From Ilyonectria destructans (Eukaryota; Ascomycota; Sordariomycetes; Hypocreales; Nectriaceae): 64,000 nt of DNA. This document shows positions 19,905-32,216 of this stretch, piece by piece (within the stretch, counting starts at the first letter, position 1; each line of letters starts with the position of its first letter). The notes under the pieces are model-generated. The model was not told the origin of the DNA and did not search any database. It saw only the letters and a list, made by a program, of their open reading frames with translations. The stretch is taken from the NCBI GenBank assembly GCA_020740775.1, contig JAHEWK010000018.1:620001-684000 (forward strand), in the 5' to 3' direction. The translations under genes and the position numbers were made by a program.

Positions 19905-22109
19905 GTGAAATGGCCTTTCTCTTCGAAGAAGACTTCGGCCAAGACGGCCTTAGAACCGAGCGTGACCCTGGATGCAGTTGCACAAAATCTAGTGATACCG
20001 CGAGTGTCGGTTCCTAGCTCAGGTCTTTGCAACTTCATAGGTGACAGCCTAAAACGTGCACAGGAGCATCTTACTCTTCCACTCGATCCTCACATCACCC
20101 TCTCTCGGGTCGATTTGAAACTGCAGCTGAAACTCAATCGTAACAACACGGTCAATATGGCATGGACAATCCCACTGTCTATTAGAAGTCAGTTCACGAA
20201 CACGAATCATTCAGCGCTCTCCACTGAGGAAAAGCTTCAGTTGGCGTATCTAGTCGGATCTAGCCTACTATACCTACACTTCACGCCATGGCTAGAAAAT
20301 TCTTGGCACAGTGGAAACATCTACCTACCTGGCCGAAGCAACGGTGAGGTAGTAATTGAGCCCTTGTTAGCAAAGCGGCGAAACGACGGCTGTGCCCTGG
20401 AAGCCAGTCATGGACCCCACGAAACTGGAGCTATTTCGACTCCCATAATTACATCATTCGGACGATTCTTAATTGAGTTATGCCTCGGAGCCCCTTGTGG
20501 TCAGATCAATAACGTTTTTCTCGGCGGAGATGAACCGTTCCACGCCTCAGACGTGGATGCCCTCATCTTTACCCACATCCTAGGTTGGGTGGAAAACCTA
20601 AAGGTCGTTGCAAGGGATAAACCTTGCCATCTTGAGGGAAATTCCTATTTCGACGCTATTCGAGGCTGGTTTCGTGGGAACTCCAGCCCAGAGTTGAGTA
20701 ATTGGACTGTGTACAACACCGAATTCCGTCTTGGGGCTTACAAGGACATTCTTCGGCCGCTGCAGTTCGCCTTGGAAGATTTTCAAGCCCGGCAAATCGA
20801 ACCATTTAGACCACTCATTACGGCAGTAGGAGAGGGTTTCTCTCCAAACGATTCAGAAGAACAGATGTCCCCGTTTATGCTATTTGGTTATGGGGGGGTA
20901 AAGGGCGGCAAAGTACAGGAGGATGTCTCGTTTGAGTTGCCTTTGGCATGATACGATGAGTACGTTATGGAAATCTGAAGCAGTGTACTAATCATCTCAA
21001 TAGGGTCAAGGATGCTAATACGTGGTTTCTTAATTACGATTTAGCGATTTCCAAATTGATAAGCCGGCAGCGACCAGAGTTGCCACAAAATCGAATTCGT
21101 GTAGCAGTCTTGGACACCGGAGTCGATGTGACCCACGACCTATTAAGGGCCGCTTCAACAAACGTCAAATTATCTACCAAAACTCTGTAGGGCCTGCGAC
21201 CGAAATTCCTCAGGACGATCATGGTCATGGAACGCACGTTAATACATCGATTCTGCAGAAAGTGGCGCAAAATATTGATGTTTATGTCACACTCATCTCG
21301 CCGAACGGGGAAAAGTTTCAAAGCAATCAGGTCTAAAAGGCGAGTGTCCACATTGTGGCTATATGCACTCTAAAAGACGAGTCCTAAACCTAATTTGTTG
21401 GCCATATGCTCAAGAAATACAAGCTAACTGCAGTTTTAGGCTCTCGAGCGGGCTGTCCAGGAAAAGGAGGTCCATATCATTTCCTTATCCTTCGGTTTCC
21501 CAAATGTGGACCAAAGTTTAGAGCCAATTCGCCCCGCCATACTCAAAGCCCATGCAGCCGACGTGCCCATATTTGCCGCAGCCGGGAATAAAGGCAAAGG
21601 CTACCCTATCTCGTTCCCAGCATGTATGGATGAGGTTATATCCGTCGGTTCGACCGATGGCAACAGCAAGGCGAGTGATTTCGTGCCAACTCTACAGCCT
21701 GGGAAGCGACTATGTGCTATTGGTGAAGGAATCAATGCGGCTTGGATCTCTGAAGGCAAAAGGTCAGACAGTACGATGGCTCAAAAGGCCGGGACTTCTT
21801 ATGCCACCTCGGTAGCTGCTAGCGTGGCTGCTATGATTGTGGACTTTGTCCGGTCACGGTGGAGTGGAAGTGGGTGAGGAGAGATTTGAATTCCGGACTT
21901 TGAGGACTAAGCGTGGTATGCTAGCTGTGCTTGCCGAAATGATCGAGCGTGACCAACAGGACGCTGTGGAGTATCTTGCACTTTGGAAACTATTTAATGA
22001 ACGCCGAGCGAAGCCTAGGAATGACTTTCAATCGGGTGTTCGTGGTGAGATTATTGGGACTCTGGGGAATCTTTATTTATTGAGTATACGCTATTCTACC
22101 CATATCTAG
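19905..22109 (+). pseudogene. DUF7580-subtilase (S8) gene, broken
   Basis: The first part (to 20948) encodes about 348 residues with the DUF7580 landmark of a Leu-x-His-x-Thr-Pro-Trp-Leu stretch. The next region has all three subtilase sites: Asp-Thr-Gly-Val-Asp (21113 on), Asp-His-Gly-His-Gly-Thr-His (about 21220) and Gly-Thr-Ser-Tyr-Ala-Thr (about 21793). The frame is broken in at least three places: an in-frame TGA at 20949-20951 where coding clearly resumes after it, a frameshift between the Asp and His sites at about 21140-21146, and another at about 21870-21895. One or two introns (20960-21003, and about 21331-21438) fit. Fungal proteins of this layout are thought to act in NLR-like or nonself recognition. 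No usable ATG precedes the frame (it opens on GTG). Confidence 0.75.
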
Positions 22110-24329
22110 GCCTATAGAACTCCTACATCTAATTCAACGAGGAAAAACCTAATAGCTATTTCTAGCTTAAGGGTGAAAACCTCGCTGCGGTTTCGCTCTG
22201 CTACCCCTAAGGGCTGTATATCATCGTCGGGTCTGTACTAGTGATCTCGTCACCAGCCTTGTCCAGGTTTGCAAGTTGTGCATTTACCCCTCGTCTGGCC
22301 TCAGCAGCCTCAGGGTCGTAGAGGCGCTGTTGGGGGGTCCCTTCGGGGTCGCAGCGGCCAGGGCTGGACCCCTGTATCTCTCTTCCCTTTCCTCTTCCAG
22401 CGCTGGTCCCGTCTGGAGTCGCTGCGGGATCGCACCGCCTCCTCGCGGGTCCCTGCTTCTTCTTGCTAGCTGTACGGTCCGGTTGCCTGTATGTTAGCCC
22501 CCCGGCTGTTGCCAGTCATACCGCCTGGGGAATCTTTAAAATTTGATTAATAATGGAATTTGTGTGGAATACCGCGGATTTTGATCGACTCATAATGTTA
22601 TTCGCTCAGTGGCTCGAGGACCTGCCCTGGACGCCATTTGGTTGAGCTGGCCATATCCAAGGTTATTCCTGCGTTGGTCGAGGAGCGTGAGATTGAAGCG
22701 TCTGCTACTGCTTCACGGATCTTTGACATCTCCAATGTCGTAAGTCAAGCTATTGATGATAACCTACAGAATTCACTACTAAGCAATAGATAAATGGTCA
22801 CGATGACCAGTTCGATGCATATTGCTAACCCAATATCAGTTTCATCACGCCAGTGTTTTATCTGATCTGACCGCCTACAGCCCCGAACTAGCGAAAGCGC
22901 TCTCTAATCACATGCTAGCCCACATCTACCATGAAAGACAAACATTTGGATGAGATGATTGCTAGGAGTTTGTTTTAGTGGGGGTTACGCCTAACACAAA
23001 ATTATACGCTATGAATTTTGCTCGACACAGGAACGAGTTCGCTCAATAAATGTTCGTTTTGCGTAAAGTAAAGTGCGGTCCGGGAGATCGGCTGCCCCTA
23101 CAGCTAGCAAAAGAAGGGCTAGAAATCTGCCCATTGTATTTTCGAGGGACATTCCCTAAGCTTCCTCAATAGAAACCACCGATTCTTACACTCTAACTTG
23201 ACGGATGCAGCGGATGCAGCTGCAGTTCAACACCTTGCGCATCCTACCCTACAGCTACCGACATGAACGTACCTGCGTGGATATTCTCACCTCACCTCAC
23301 CTCAACATGGCTGCAACGATGCACTCTGTGCTGAAAAATCACTGCCTTGTTGGAAAAAAGGAGGTCGTTGGGGAACCACGAGCTGCTAACTACTTGGCAT
23401 CATCATGGTCAAACGGACGACGTCTCATTGTGTGGATAGAGCATGTCACTGTGTCGCTGTATGTCGCTGCGTATCGCGCCGAAAGGCCCGTAGTGGGCCA
23501 ACTTGGATTTAGTTTAGGGGTTGTTGAGGTGCAGTATAGGGGTCACTCCCTAAAAACTCGGCGGCGATGGCGCTGGAAAGAGGGACGGAGAGTCCTACGG
23601 TACTTGCGAATGGACATTCTTCTCCTTTCTACGGATAACGCCCGCCCTCCACTCTATGCAAGCCTCGCCAGTTGCTACTGGAAGCCTGAATTAACACGGC
23701 GCTTGTTCGGGACCGGCGGGATCCAGTGCCAAGCCTGGTGGAGAAACTGTTGGGTGAGATGGGCCGCATGGGACGCGTGTTGGTGGTGGCGATGCTCAAC
23801 ACGAGCTGATGTATTGTCGAGATTGCTCAAGGGCAAACAAACTTTGCCTCATTTGCTTCTAACGTGATCAAATACTATGTACCACTCCGTAGACATCCTT
23901 CTTGCAGCGGTGTAGTTATTAGATGCTCCCAGTAAAGGGTGAGTCCTTGCGGCGCTCCCCGGGCTGTCATCTCACCCCTGGCGAAGCCTAATCAGGATGA
24001 AACGTGGGGCCCGATGCAGGCCCAGTGTTTAATTCTAGGAGTTAGCCGACGTTTCAGTGTGATAGGTATCGTGGCACTGCATTTTGCGCAAGGCAAACCC
24101 GGGTAGTAAGCAGGCGGTGCTTGGAATGGAATCAAGGGCAAATGCGGGAATCAACAAGTGTTCAATTTGTTCCGTCTCCTCTACTCTTCGATCTACACAT
24201 CTTGAACGGTTCCAACGCCTTTGCTCACCCGGGGACCGCTTTTGAAGCTTTAACAACCCCCGGTCGCACCCCCTGTACTACCCAACACGACACTAGAGGC
24301 CGGCGCTTCTAGGGTTTGCCGGGACGCTT
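22110..24329. other. gene-poor stretch
   Basis: 22260-22500 is GC-rich and low in complexity, with many short frames on the plus strand. Around 22650-22750 and 22850-22950 are short coding-like fragments (Val-Glu-Leu-Ala-Ile-Ser-Lys-Val-Ile-Pro; Ala-Leu-Ser-Asn-His-Met-Leu-Ala-His-Ile-Tyr) without a family or intact frame. A 220-codon frame at 23205-23867 is Trp/Arg-rich and unlikely to be real. Nothing else was seen. Confidence 0.35.
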
Positions 24330-24680
24330 GCCGGAGATGAGATGGAGCGCTGCAGGAAGAATCGGTTATGTAATGAATTGACTTGACGTTTGGCGCTTGG
24401 GGCTTCTAGCACGATGCTCGACTGCCAATCCCAGAGATGGGATGAGACAAAGTGGCCCCATCCTCCCTATCAACTTGAGGTTGCGGGCCGGGAGCCCCCT
24501 GCGCGTCTCATCGAATACCCGCCCGAGACCAGATGGGACGAAACATGCGGGCTCCGTTTTGTAATCAAATTGAAGTTTGTTGGCTGAGGCTGCTGGGATG
24601 GCGTCGAATGCGCACCCCAGAGATGGGATGAGATGAGACGTCTAGGCTCCGGTCCGCAATCAACTTGACGTGTGGCGTAC
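24330..24680. repeat. ladder of four imperfect direct repeats upstream of the CAP gene
   Basis: Two linked motifs recur: a GAGATGGGATGAGA-like element and, about 30-45 bases later, an ATCAACTTGACGTTTGGC-like element. Copies start near 24331, 24429, 24525 and 24612, so the period is about 90-100 bp. The last copy ends about 265 bases before the ATG at 24943. Confidence 0.65.
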
Positions 24681-24758
24681 TGCCGAACCTGGTAATCTAC
24701 GCAGGCATCATGATGACCAACGGGCCCACCAGGGCTGCGAAGGAGTCGAGGTTCGACA

Positions 24759-24768
24759 TATAATAAAG
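24759..24768 (+). promoter_or_regulatory. TATA-like box of CAP gene
   Basis: TATAATAAAG lies about 180 bases upstream of the ATG at 24943, further than the boxes of the neighbours, leaving a long leader rich in TCACTCA-type sequence. Confidence 0.3.
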
Positions 24769-24942
24769 CCCGAAGCAGTCCCCCAAACACATTCTGATCT
24801 CTCACCCTCACCGCGTCTTGTCACTCATTTCCAGATCCATCTTCATTCCTTCCAATCCACGGCAGGAACCGTCCATTCATTCACTCACTCAATCCACTCA
24901 TTTTTACCATTTACCCACAGTCCCGGCGACCAATATCTCAAG

Positions 24943-25735
24943 ATGCGTTTCTCCGCCTTCGTCGTTTCCACTCTGGCTGCCAACGCCGCAGCCTGGCGAT
25001 TCCCCCACCGCCCTCACCATGTGTACACCGAGTACTACACTGAGGTTGTCACCGTCGGGGCTCCCACTGCCACCGAGGTCGCTGTCCCCGCCACCAAGGT
25101 CTCGACGACCGCTGTGGTCCCTGCCGCAACCACTCTGGTCACCAAGAAGGCTTCGTCGACCAAGGCGGTTGTCGCTGTGCAGTCTACTGCTGCCGCCTCC
25201 TCCTCCGGCCTGACCACCGATCAGCAGAACGCCCTTGACGCCCACAACGCTGCCCGAAAGGCCGTTGGTAACGCCGACCTCGTTTGGGACGACGATCTGG
25301 CCGCCGGTGCCCAGGAGTGGGCCGATCACCTTGTCTCTCTCGGCACGCTGGAGCACTCTGGCACTGCCGACCTGGGTGAGAACTTGTACATGCAGTCCGG
25401 CAGCGATGCGCCCTACCTCAACGCTGTCGACGCCTTCGTCTCCGAGAAGAGCCTCTACAACGGCGAGGCCATTTCCTCCACCAACTACATGAGCTTCGGC
25501 CACTACAGTAAGCGATGGCGCCTCTAGATAATTGCGTAGTGCACCGGCTAACTCTTAATAGCCCAAGTTGTTTGGGGTACCACCACCAAGCTCGGCATGG
25601 CCGTCGCCAGCGGTAGCAGCGGTACCTACGTTGTCGCCCGCTACTCCGGCCCCGGTAACTAGTAAGTAACCATTGACACAGCACTCACTGAACTGGCTGA
25701 CCATGGATTTTAGCATTGGCGAGAAGCCCTACTAA
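24943..25735 (+). CDS. secreted CAP/SCP/PR-1-like protein
   Basis: Exons 24943-25507, 25562-25661 and 25714-25735 join in frame to 228 residues. Residues 1-18 are a signal peptide. The next 75 residues are Thr/Val/Ala-rich, with many Thr-Glu-Val and Ala-Thr repeats that look like an O-glycosylated linker. The C-terminal 135 residues form the CAP domain: Asn-Ala-Leu-Asp-Ala-His-Asn-Ala-Ala-Arg, Trp-Asp-Asp-Asp-Leu, Leu-Glu-His-Ser, Leu-Gly-Glu-Asn-Leu, and Gly-His-Tyr-Thr-Gln-Val-Val-Trp. The end Gly-Asn-Tyr-Ile-Gly-Glu-Lys-Pro-Tyr is typical. Relatives are exported and bind sterols or lipids, helping efflux or virulence. It stands alone, not obviously part of a cluster. The last exon is only 22 bases, so an automatic gene caller may miss it. 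Confidence 0.92.
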
Positions 25736-28596
25736 GGAGCAAACGTTACATACTAAAAGCTGGAAGGTCCCGCCAAGCGAGGGGCCTTTCACGGCGACAG
25801 AAGTAGAGGGAGGAGTAGAGGACGGATAACAGGGGTTTGCCGTGTGTATAACTGCCTTTGCTCATGTTAAGTGCTTGTCGCTGCTTCTTCCATCAATCAT
25901 CATCGCCCTTAGATGGCGGGAGAAGCCGGCCTGCGAGACTCGTCAGTATTCATAGTTTAGTCAAATCGGTTATAACCCCATCCAAACACCTCGCATCGTG
26001 AATGAATCACCATGAATCCCATACTATTGATATTGTCAATAGTTTCAATATTGCACGGATACCAGTTGGACCTGCTGATTCTCTAACCATTTCCCATCCC
26101 AGAGTTCTCACACAGCGCTCAGTATGTCCAAGGTCCCTTTCGACAGTGTTGTATTATGCGTGGAGATAGGAAGTTTACAGCACACTACAAACTTCCAGTC
26201 CGCTGCTAGCTGAAGCTTGGGGACCTAAACTGGCCCATGCCAGCAAGACTTGGGTACCAATACTGCCTTATTGTAATTTTGTAGTTGCAGATACTGACAA
26301 TTACTCGTCTTAATACAGAAATCCCGTCCAGTGCATCAATGTCAGATTTATGACTTTGTTTATACGGTTAATCTTCGTTTGGATATATCTCAACACAAGG
26401 CCTTAAACTGGGAGTGGAGACTACGTGTAGATATTCAGGTGTAAAACAAGATAACGCGCTTATTTAATCCTTTACCTTTGTGGAATTGACCAATATCACA
26501 CTTTCCGATTCAAGAGCCCTGCCAGTAGGCGTCATAGATGCCAAAGACCTTGCAGGTTACAAGACTCCCCTTGGCGCTGCGATCCTTGACAGGCATAGAC
26601 ACGATTCTCACGTAATTAAAATATCCTTTCTTTTTTTAAGATCCAGCCTCAGCTGGATGTATAACTGTTTGCGTTTCAGTCAAGGTGAAGATTGTTCAAG
26701 CCGTCAATTATGGATTACTATTCTGGTACTAGGCGTGGGCTAAATGTGTGCTCCTATTGTTTGTAACTACTGCGTGGCTTTGATATATCTGTTGATACCG
26801 AATAAAGCCAAAAAAGAAATAAAGAAAGTAGATTACTATGGCTAACATGAAGCATGTGTAGTTGAAGTTGAGGGATGCCTTATATTGGCTCTCGTTTTGT
26901 CCCAGTGACAATACATCGTCTCCTAACTCTGCCCCCCTCGGAGAGGCGAAGACCTTAACAGAGACGCAGTTAACCCGCAGGGTTCATCGAATAGTATATA
27001 AGATCGAGACCATTGTTCCGCTTCCTCGCATACATCCCGTAGTCTGTCTGAGTACAGGTTAGCATTGTAGCAACGTATCGTGTTTATGAGACCAACTCAC
27101 GGCTTGACGACCCTGAAGTAATATTTCTTCAGATGAAATTCCCGATTCATGTCATTTGGAGCCTGTGGAAACTTCTCTGTAAGGCAGTACTCTACTGCGT
27201 GCTGAAATCATCGTTCTCGTAGGAAAGTCGCTCGGCGAGAGAATATACTCCCAAGCCTGCATAAGAATCGGAATGTGGTTTTGTTCCACGCCAAAGATAT
27301 CCGGGAGGATTGCCACCGCGCGTCGTTTGTCTGAAGTCGGAATAACTCGTCTCGGCTTATCCCAAGCTACTTGAAATATTGCTTCATGTTGAAAAGGCGG
27401 CAAATGATGTGAATCATGTGCCGCAACCTACGTAGATTTCCCCTGGACTAGGGCGGTATTTCTGAAAGAATTGTCGATCTTGAGATTCTCCGGGAAATGG
27501 GGATGGCTGGGAAATGCAGCATGCAGGTGTCAAGCAGTTCCCGAGGAGTTGATTGTCGCTAGTCGCGAGTTGCTGAATACTGAACCAGGTCCGATATCCT
27601 CGTTCATACATGGTCCGCACGGCCGGCGGACTGGGACGGATCGCATCTTACATTTTTGAGGGTGTATTTTCGGTGCAACACTATAAAGAATTGTACTATT
27701 GTTTCAAGAAGCTTGAGAAGCTAGCTTAGGGAATTTCTCGTCGCAGTGTGGGAAGTGATTAGCTCAGCAGGGCCGTACAGTTTTGTCCATTTTTGGAGAA
27801 GCTTCAGCTGATTACGAAGTACAACCAGCGAACCAGGGGCAGAGACTTGCCGCCGTCGAGAGTAAGAAAAATGCAGTGTGGAGTGGTTTCTATTTTTCTT
27901 TTTACTAGGTAGTGATGAACGTCGCCTGGCCGCCCTTCTATATTTGATCGATATCTTAGTTCACGTACGACTTTCTTTAATACTTCCCCAACTATGTCAA
28001 GTCTATGTATCAACGCGTCCGAGGCTGAGGTCCTACTTCAGGATACTCTTATTACCTTGGAAACTATTAGAAGCTCAAATATCATGAGCAGCAAAGTGCA
28101 CATATGCATGCGGGATATGTTGACTTGCTTGCCTTCATTAGCGCTTGCGGCCCAAGGTAGTCTTCTTCTGCTGACACGAGCTTAACAGACTGGGGGAATC
28201 TGGACCAAGTCTTGCCAATTGAAGGACATTCAAACCGCGTTTTAAAATAGTATGCTGATGTAATCGCTTTCTCTCCCCGTTATGGTAATCGCCGTGTGTT
28301 CCCCTCAAGATGAGCAACTTTAAAATCGCATGCATCACCTGGTTTTGTTGGTAGCTCAAGAACCAGTGACACTAATGGCTTCAATGGATTCGTTGTCATC
28401 TCACGTCAGCTTACAGATAGGAGGATCGGGACTGTAAGCGCTGGGTGGGGAAAGGATCGCTGGGGATCGGATTGAGTAAGCAGATGCACCACATTACCTA
28501 CGTATATAAGAAGTCAGAAACCCTCGGCGAAAAGATTTCTTTGCTGTTCACAATTACAGTACTGGTTTACTTGCCATCGAGACAAATCAAGCAATC
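25736..28596. other. gene-poor stretch with possible relics
   Basis: Most of these 2.9 kb have only short frames. On the minus strand at about 27152-27620 two disrupted frames contain coding-like runs (Ile-Leu-Pro-Asp-Ile-Phe-Gly-Val, Ile-Leu-Met-Gln-Ala-Trp-Glu-Tyr-Ile-Leu-Ser) but no complete gene, so a decayed gene of unknown type is possible. TATATAAG at 28503-28510 belongs to the next gene. No RNA gene was seen. Confidence 0.35.
28503..28510 (+). promoter_or_regulatory. TATA box of the first NTF2-like gene
   Basis: TATATAAG lies 94 bases upstream of the ATG at 28597. Confidence 0.45.
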
Positions 28597-29097
28597 ATGA
28601 CGACCAGCCAAACCCCCACCGATCTCAGGAAGATCATTGGAGAAACGCTGAGAGCCTTCATATTCGCATACAAGGACGGTGGCGAACAAAACGATCCTGC
28701 CATTATCAACCGCGATGTCACCGCAGATTGCACCCGCCATTTGCTCCCAGCCTCCCTAGCCACATCCCTCGGTGCTCCAGCCGACTTCGTCATAAGTAAC
28801 GACGAGTACCAGAAGCTCTTTGCTGCTGACCTCAAATCCGGTACGGTGCAGAAGATCGTCATTTCGAACTTGACTATCGACGTTGAGGCTAGAAGAGCTG
28901 CAGCCACTACCGTCTCCGATATGGTCTTTAAGGATGGCGAGACGATTGTGATGGAGCACTCGTGGATCCTGGATTTCACTGAAGATGGTTCAAAGGTCAA
29001 GAAAGTCATTGAGTTTTGTGACCCTAATTCTGTTCATCAAATGCTGGCCAAGGTCCATGCGGGGGATCAGGAGGCGGGGCCACAGTCAGAGCAGTGA
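28597..29097 (+). CDS. NTF2/SnoaL-like protein
   Basis: An intronless gene for 166 residues. Length, an N-terminal helix followed by Phe-Ala-Tyr-Lys-Asp-Gly-Gly, and a repeated strand region ending in His-Ser-Trp-Ile-Leu-Asp-Phe-Thr-Glu-Asp-Gly-Ser-Lys-Val-Lys-Lys-Val fit the NTF2-like cone fold (SnoaL type). Such small proteins act in fungal clusters as isomerases, cyclases or dehydratases of polyketide or meroterpenoid intermediates, and as members of uncharacterised families. No catalytic residues can be fixed from sequence alone. It heads a run of six tailoring-type genes; a second NTF2-like protein with different sequence lies at 34205. No signal peptide, so probably cytosolic. Confidence 0.75.
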   Translation: MTTSQTPTDLRKIIGETLRAFIFAYKDGGEQNDPAIINRDVTADCTRHLLPASLATSLGAPADFVISNDEYQKLFAADLKSGTVQKIVISNLTIDVEARRAAATTVSDMVFKDGETIVMEHSWILDFTEDGSKVKKVIEFCDPNSVHQMLAKVHAGDQEAGPQSEQ

Positions 29098-30058
29098 AAA
29101 AGGTTTGCCATATTTGCCATGCCATGGGTGCTTGTCCGAACCAGCACAAGGTTGGTGTGAGACGAGACGAATAGCTCTAGATCAATCGCAACCATTAGTC
29201 AAAGTGCTTTTGTCTACATTCTTCGGTGACAGTTCACAAGTAGCTTCTCTTGAGTGATGGTGGGAGCATTGGCACCGGAATTACGCCACCGTTGCGACCA
29301 AGTTTGTTCGGATCCCCGCATTCACTCAGAAGAATCTACGAAATGGTGAAATATGCTACGACACAGACGTAGTTGAAGAGCTACGCAGATGCGCAGGAGT
29401 GCTTGCACACCGAGCTTCGTTACCCATTACAGCCGCAGAGCCGTTTTCGACTGGCTCACTCTGATCGACGACGCTCCCGAGCAAAGCAACCTCATCGATC
29501 GTCGCCAGGCAGGAACCGACCGGGGCTTTTGGACTCAGTGGTATTTTGGAGGTGGCTACAAGCTGAAGCAGACGGTATTCTGCCCGGGACGAGCATGAAT
29601 GTGTTGGTATGGCTTCGGCATAACTGTGTCGCCCTCAAAAAGCAGGCGGTCTTTGCTTGACAATCTTACCGTTGTGATTGAGAATCGTTATTCATTTTTG
29701 GCTGGTTTCTATGCGAGCCAGATGGGTTTCGCACCGGATCGACGGGGATGGCAGTAACGGCCTACATCAACAAGCTCAAACATTCTCACTGGTTGATACG
29801 GAGATTGCATACAAACTGAGCATAAAGAGCGATTCTAGATTCAATCCAACTAAGAGACTGTAAAAAGTGCGCAGCCTTTGGTTATAGCTAAGGCCCCTAA
29901 GTAACTGGCAAGATTGGATAGCCTAAGCTCCGAGCGATAGTTGCGGAGTCCGCTCATTAACTTCATAGTCATACGCACATGCACGCACTAACTTAATTCA
30001 GGTTGCTTGAAATCACAAGATGGAAGCATGTCAATTTCCCCGACACTATTCTTTGTGA
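29098..30058. other. intergenic region with unassigned frames
   Basis: Plus-strand frames at about 29373-29660 and 29389-29598 contain a coding-like run (Phe-Asp-Trp-Leu-Thr-Leu-Ile-Asp-Asp, Trp-Phe-Gly-like Gln-Trp-Tyr-Phe-Gly-Gly-Gly-Tyr) with no start context, no homologous motif and overlapping stops. A decayed gene is possible. Nothing further is supportable. Confidence 0.3.
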
Positions 30059-31055
30059 CTAGTTGACATATCGATTCAAAAAGTCAATCTGAGCCTTGAT
30101 GTTATCCCTAAAGTGGTCTCCGATATAAATATCAAAGTGGCCGCAGTCTTTTAGGTAATGTAACTGCTTCGGCTCCCTAGCTTTGCTGAAGGCGTCCATC
30201 TGGGATGAGGTTGACACCAAGACATCGTTACCAGGAATAACCATTAGAAGAGGTGTAGGGGAAATCCTATGAATCATACTCTGTCCCTCAAACCCGAGCA
30301 TATAGAGCTGAGTTTGAGATGTGATGTAGTTCCCCCAGCGACTACCACAATCCTTTTGGCGAACTAGTATATTGTACGCATCTTCGGTCGGGAACATTGC
30401 GTCTGTTTTCGACGGATCTGCGGACTCTCGATCTGGGGCAATCAGAGGGACAGTGCCAGGTTTCAGATCGGATACGATACGTTTTCTGTCCTCTAGTAAC
30501 TCCGGAATGCGATGCTTGAAAGCCAGAGATCGAGTTTCGCCAGACACAGCGGGGGCTTGAATGATGGCAGCCTTGATACGCTTGTCTATGGCTGCAGCAT
30601 AGATGACGTTGCCGCCCGAAAAGCTACTTCCCCAATATACTATCTTCGTGGGGTCGACAAAAGGCAACGTTGTGGCGTAGTTGAAAGCATCGTAGTAGTC
30701 GGTTTGCTGCAGCGCCGGGTTTGACTCTTGTCGGGGCAAGCCATCGCTGTCCCCCCAGTTACGATTATCGTAGAGGAGCACGGCATATCCGGCGTCATGG
30801 AACGCAGAGGCAAACTCTGGCAGCAAAAAGTGGCGCGTGCCACCGAGCTATGTACAGCAGGTTATGTTAGCATTATCAACTTCCGAGCCAAAGGACCATG
30901 AGAAGAAGAAAGAAAGAATATAAAGATGGAGGGGGTAGCCTTACACCGTGGGTCATTATGATGCATGGTGAAATTTTCTCTCTTGGGTAGAACCAACCAC
31001 GAAGGATGGTGCCATCGCAAGCTCTGAACTCGATATCTTTACGTGGTAGAGACAT
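30059..31055 (-). CDS. alpha/beta hydrolase (polyketide-transferase/DUF1100-like)
   Basis: Exon 1 (30945-31055) and exon 2 (30059-30847) join in frame to 299 residues. The oxyanion segment is Met-Thr-His-Gly near residue 35, the nucleophile elbow is Gly-Ser-Ser-Phe-Ser-Gly-Gly near residue 132, and His in Cys-Gly-His-Phe-Asp near the C-terminus is the likely catalytic His. An Asp in Pro-Gly-Asn-Asp is a plausible third member. The N-terminal Glu-Phe-Arg-Ala-x-Asp-Gly-Thr-x-Leu-Arg-Gly-Trp-Phe-Tyr-Pro pattern recalls hydrolases found beside fungal polyketide pathways (for example the fumagillin polyketide transferase), so a hydrolytic or acyl-moving step is possible. The actual substrate is unknown. 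Confidence 0.78.
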
Positions 31056-32216
31056 GCTTACTGCAAAACGTTTGACATGAGCGAAATAATTACCAGGGAG
31101 GTGACGATATTCTATCCTGGAGATAGTGGGTTATTAGTTATGATAGGCGCAGACTGCGAATGCTTTGGTACGGGTTCGGGATCCTCGGGATCTAGGATAC
31201 CCAAGGAAGGTCATTGAGGCCCCGGCGAGGAGTTAATGTCGGCGCCGCTGTCGAGGCTTTCACCTACGAAGCACCAAGTACAGCTAAGAGCCGAACAGCC
31301 GATCACGAGGAACGGATCAATAATCAGAAAAGCTATCGTTGGGGCTCGTCTCTGCTATGCTGACCATGGTTGAGGTTCCTTAGACCGAACCGTAACACCG
31401 CTCGAGTGTGAAACTCTTAGTCTGTCCACTCTGGCTGCGTCACCGTCGGCTTGTTTAGATAATCCTCCGACGAGCACTAATGTAGAAACAACGGCATAGA
31501 AGTCGCTTGCTCTGACTCGCATTCTTTGGATACTCTTGATTGGGCACTGATATGGAGAAGCCTCGGCCAAGCTGTAGATCACTCCACCTAGTCTCCACCC
31601 CCGGAAGTCGATCCGCACGAAGCGGCACGAGGACGGGGCGAAGCGGGGCCAACAAACAACAGGTCATGATCTGCATTTTCATGGTTTCGTCCGCGCACCC
31701 GCCTGGACGCTTCATGTCTCTTGTGATATGACGCCGTCCCAATCGATGGTACAGCCCTTCTCCTGAGTGTGTTGAATTGCCGCAGAAAAGGTGGGGTTGC
31801 CGAGGTACAAACTAGACAGATGTGGGTTCGCTCCCTCCTGGACTCACCAGCCAGCCCTTCAACCATTATCCATACTGCAGTGTAATTAATAATCAAAGTC
31901 AGTCGAGGCAGTCCAAGTGTTCGAACCGTCGGGCAGTGACGCAGATGGCTGGAACCCATCCGGTAAGACGGGCCTCACGTACCCGCATAATCTCGCAACT
32001 ACTAGGAAGCTCTCGTGACGAGTAGGGCCCTCAGGTGAATAGAACATACCGTGGATACACAGTGAAAAAGGGACGAGCGTAGTTGAGCCACCAAGAAATG
32101 TACTTATCCATCAATCATTCCTTGAGAATCACGTCGTCGCCCACCGTTGCTACGTTGCCATCTTGAGTGCCATTATTTCTCTTCAAAATATAGCACGAGG
32201 TGTCGTTTGAGATAAA
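31056..32216. other. intergenic region
   Basis: Only shadow-type frames on both strands; no motif recognised. It carries the divergent promoters of the hydrolase and the MDR gene. Confidence 0.4.

Noticed and set aside
22260..22500. GC-rich low-complexity stretch as a gene
   Set aside because: Frames on the same strand overlap, residues are biased and no family is recognised.
23205..23867. 220-codon open frame on the plus strand
   Set aside because: Trp/Arg-biased, with no recognisable domain or promoter; composition looks non-coding.
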